64,000 nucleotides of DNA from the NCBI RefSeq assembly GCF_001884045.1, contig NZ_MACF01000046.1, positions 1 to 64,000 of the forward strand. Reading direction: 5' to 3'. This stretch comes from Bacillus mobilis. Its GTDB lineage: Bacteria; Bacillota; Bacilli; Bacillales; Bacillaceae_G. The number at the start of each line of letters is the position of its first letter. Position 1 is the first letter of the stretch. Both the position numbers and the translations under genes were made by a program. The notes below the pieces were generated by a model. The model worked only from the letters and a program-made list of their open reading frames with translations, ran no database searches and was not told where the DNA came from. Shown one piece after another: positions 62,232 through 64,000 of this stretch.

Positions 62232-64000
62232 ATGAGCAAGAAGCAGAAACAACAAAAGAAAAAGACTCACGTTCCTTTTCGGTTAAACGTGCTGTTTTTC
62301 TGCGTGTTTTTATTGTTCTCCGCGGTTATTGTAAGGCTTGGATATGTACAAATTGTTCGCGGTGAGGAATATAAGAATGAAGTGGAGAGGAAAGAGAACT
62401 CGACGATAAGCAATCCTGTACCACGTGGGAAAATATTTGACCGTTATGGACGAGCTGTAGTAGATAATGCAGCTGTACGTACGATTACATTTACAAAAAT
62501 GAAAGGATCAACTGCAGAGGCTCGCTTAGAGACAGCGAAAAAGCTAGCAGATTTGATTGAAGTACCGACAGATAAATTAACAGATCGCGATAAAAAAGAT
62601 TATTGGCTTGCTATGCATAAAGAGGAAGCGAAAGAAAAAATTACAAATAAAGATCGTCAAGAGTTAAAAGATAAAAAAATTGACGATAAAGAAGTAGATG
62701 AGCGTCAACGAAGTCGCGTGACAGAAGAAGAAGTGAATCAATTATCCGCAAAAGATTTAGAAGTACTAGCGATTAAAAGCAAAATGGACGGCGGATATGC
62801 AATGACACCTCAAGTCATTAAAAAGGATGCTACAGAAGTAGAATATGCGATTATTAGTGAAAACCTAGCAGCATTACCGGGTGTAGATACGAATGTTGAT
62901 TGGGATCGAAAATATGTTTATGATGATTTATTCCGAAGTGTACTTGGCGGGGTGTCAACATCTGATGAAGGCTTACCTAGAGAAAGACTAGATTACTATC
63001 TTGTTCGTGATTATAATCGAAATGACCGCGTAGGGAAAAGTTATCTTGAGCAGCAATATGAAGATAGCTTGCACGGTAATAAAGCGGAAGTGAAAAATAT
63101 TACAGATAAAAACGGTAATATTTTAGAAACGATTAATGTATCAAAAGGGCAAAGTGGTAATAATCTGAATTTAACAATTGATATGGAATTACAAAAGCGT
63201 GTAGAAGAAATTATCACTAAAAATTTATTGAGATATAAAGGGGGACAACCTCTTTTAGATCGTGCATTCGTTGTAATGATGAATCCAAAAAATGGTGAAG
63301 TTTTATCTATGGCAGGGAAACAGTTAGTGGAAGAAAATGGCGAAACGAAAGTGCAAGATTTCGCATTAGGAACGATGACAAGCTCTTATCCGATGGGATC
63401 AACTGTAAAAGGTGCGACAGTACTTACAGGCTATCAAACAAATGCGATTCAACCAGGTTCAGTTCAGCTCGATGAACCAATCGTGTTGAAAGGGACGCCG
63501 AAAAAATCTTCTTGGAAGACGATGGGATATATTAATGATCTGACAGCATTAAAAATGTCTTCTAACGTATATATGTTTAAAACAGCGATGAATATCGCAG
63601 GTGTTCAATATGTGAGAGGTGGTACGTTAGATATACCACAAAAAGCATTTGATACGATGCGTTATTATTTTGGACAGTTTGGACTTGGTGTGAAAACAGG
63701 TATTGATTTACCGAATGAATCAGCGGGTCAAACAGGTAAAGGAACTCAGCCAGGTTTCCTATTAGATTTATCAATTGGACAGTATGATACGTATACACCA
63801 CTTCAATTAGCACAATATGTTTCAACAATTGCAAATGGTGGTTACCGTATGCAGCCGCAAGTTGTAAAGGAAATTCGTCAACCGGCAGCGAAACCAGACG
63901 AAGTTGGAAAAGTTGTTCATTCAATGGAACCGAAAGTACTAAACCGTATTGATATGCCTGAATCACAAATTAAACGTGTTCAGGAAGGATTTAGACAAGT
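62232..64000 (+). CDS. pbpA: Class B penicillin-binding protein (PBP2A type), 3' partial
   Basis: 589 codons to the window edge; complete relatives are about 700 residues. N-terminal helix (LNVLFFCVFLLFSAVIVRLGYVQIV), PBP dimer domain with PVPRGKIFDRYGRAV, then the transpeptidase with SxxK (STVK, S390) and SxN (SSN, 443-445). The KTG motif lies beyond the window. Crosslinks peptidoglycan, a rod-shape PBP in B. subtilis, next to yqgE there too. ATG follows AGAGGGGG. Confidence 0.93.
   Translation, partial: MSKKQKQQKKKTHVPFRLNVLFFCVFLLFSAVIVRLGYVQIVRGEEYKNEVERKENSTISNPVPRGKIFDRYGRAVVDNAAVRTITFTKMKGSTAEARLETAKKLADLIEVPTDKLTDRDKKDYWLAMHKEEAKEKITNKDRQELKDKKIDDKEVDERQRSRVTEEEVNQLSAKDLEVLAIKSKMDGGYAMTPQVIKKDATEVEYAIISENLAALPGVDTNVDWDRKYVYDDLFRSVLGGVSTSDEGLPRERLDYYLVRDYNRNDRVGKSYLEQQYEDSLHGNKAEVKNITDKNGNILETINVSKGQSGNNLNLTIDMELQKRVEEIITKNLLRYKGGQPLLDRAFVVMMNPKNGEVLSMAGKQLVEENGETKVQDFALGTMTSSYPMGSTVKGATVLTGYQTNAIQPGSVQLDEPIVLKGTPKKSSWKTMGYINDLTALKMSSNVYMFKTAMNIAGVQYVRGGTLDIPQKAFDTMRYYFGQFGLGVKTGIDLPNESAGQTGKGTQPGFLLDLSIGQYDTYTPLQLAQYVSTIANGGYRMQPQVVKEIRQPAAKPDEVGKVVHSMEPKVLNRIDMPESQIKRVQEGFRQ

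Noticed and set aside
62183-62365. 60-codon frame at the pbpA start
   Set aside because: A different frame over the pbpA N-terminus; pbpA has the ribosome site and clear PBP domains.

Overview
The window is chromosomal DNA of a low-GC spore-forming Firmicute and almost certainly comes from the Bacillus cereus group. Three things point there. The gene order matches the B. subtilis sigK/yqe/comE/lepA/dnaK/yqf/sigA/yqg block. Sporulation genes are present (sigK, sda, gpr, yqfC, yqfD). A vrrA gene with its 12-bp coding tandem repeat, the classic B. anthracis/B. cereus VNTR marker, is also present. I see no prophage, CRISPR array, restriction system or other defence island. The only mobile element is a tnpB-type IS200/IS605 element cut by the left edge. 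No species or strain call is possible from this alone.

Layout. 1-3.3 kb holds the tnpB tail and IS right end, a small alarmone synthetase (minus), a ribosomal L33 paralogue behind a Zur-type operator, and a YcdB/YcdC-like protein. 3.3-6.1 kb has a small CSCxMC protein with a structured leader, an uninterrupted sigK, psd, and the checkpoint gene sda (minus) beside a DnaA-box cluster. 6.2-11.3 kb is the yqeG-yqeH-aroE-yhbY-nadD-yqeK-rsfS-yqeM operon. 11.5-19.5 kb carries comER (minus), comEA-EB-EC, yqzM, holA, rpsT (minus), gpr and yqxA; spoIIP is not between gpr and yqxA. 19.7-31.4 kb holds lepA, an HxlR regulator, hemW, the CIRCE-controlled hrcA-grpE-dnaK-dnaJ cluster, prmA, rsmE and mtaB.

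31.9-46.3 kb carries rpsU-yqeY, yqfC-yqfD-phoH-pgpH-ybeY-dgkA-cdd-era, yqzL-recO, ccpN-yqfL, a decayed yqxD, and dnaG-sigA. 46.7-54.8 kb carries cccA, trmK-yqfO, ispH and vrrA (minus), cshB, nfo, yqfT (minus) and yqfU. 55-64 kb has a Zur-box promoter driving znuC-znuB-zur, then ispG, yqfZ and yqgB (minus), a CAT-anticodon tRNA, sodA, yqgE and the 5' part of pbpA, cut by the right edge.

Themes. Most genes serve translation and ribosome assembly, DNA replication and repair, protein folding, competence, sporulation and isoprenoid supply. Zinc homeostasis links two distant parts of the window: near-palindromic Zur-type sites precede both the L33 gene and znuCB-zur. Points that most deserve a second look are the SD-complementary hairpin leader of the CSCxMC gene, the IS right end that donates the stop codon of the alarmone synthetase, a family of TAATCAG...CTGATTA hairpins behind four genes, two strong unassigned structures before holA and rsmE, and the stepwise decay of yqxD. 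Several genes were found by reading directly: sda, yqzM, yqzL, rpmG, a 23-codon ORF and pbpA.
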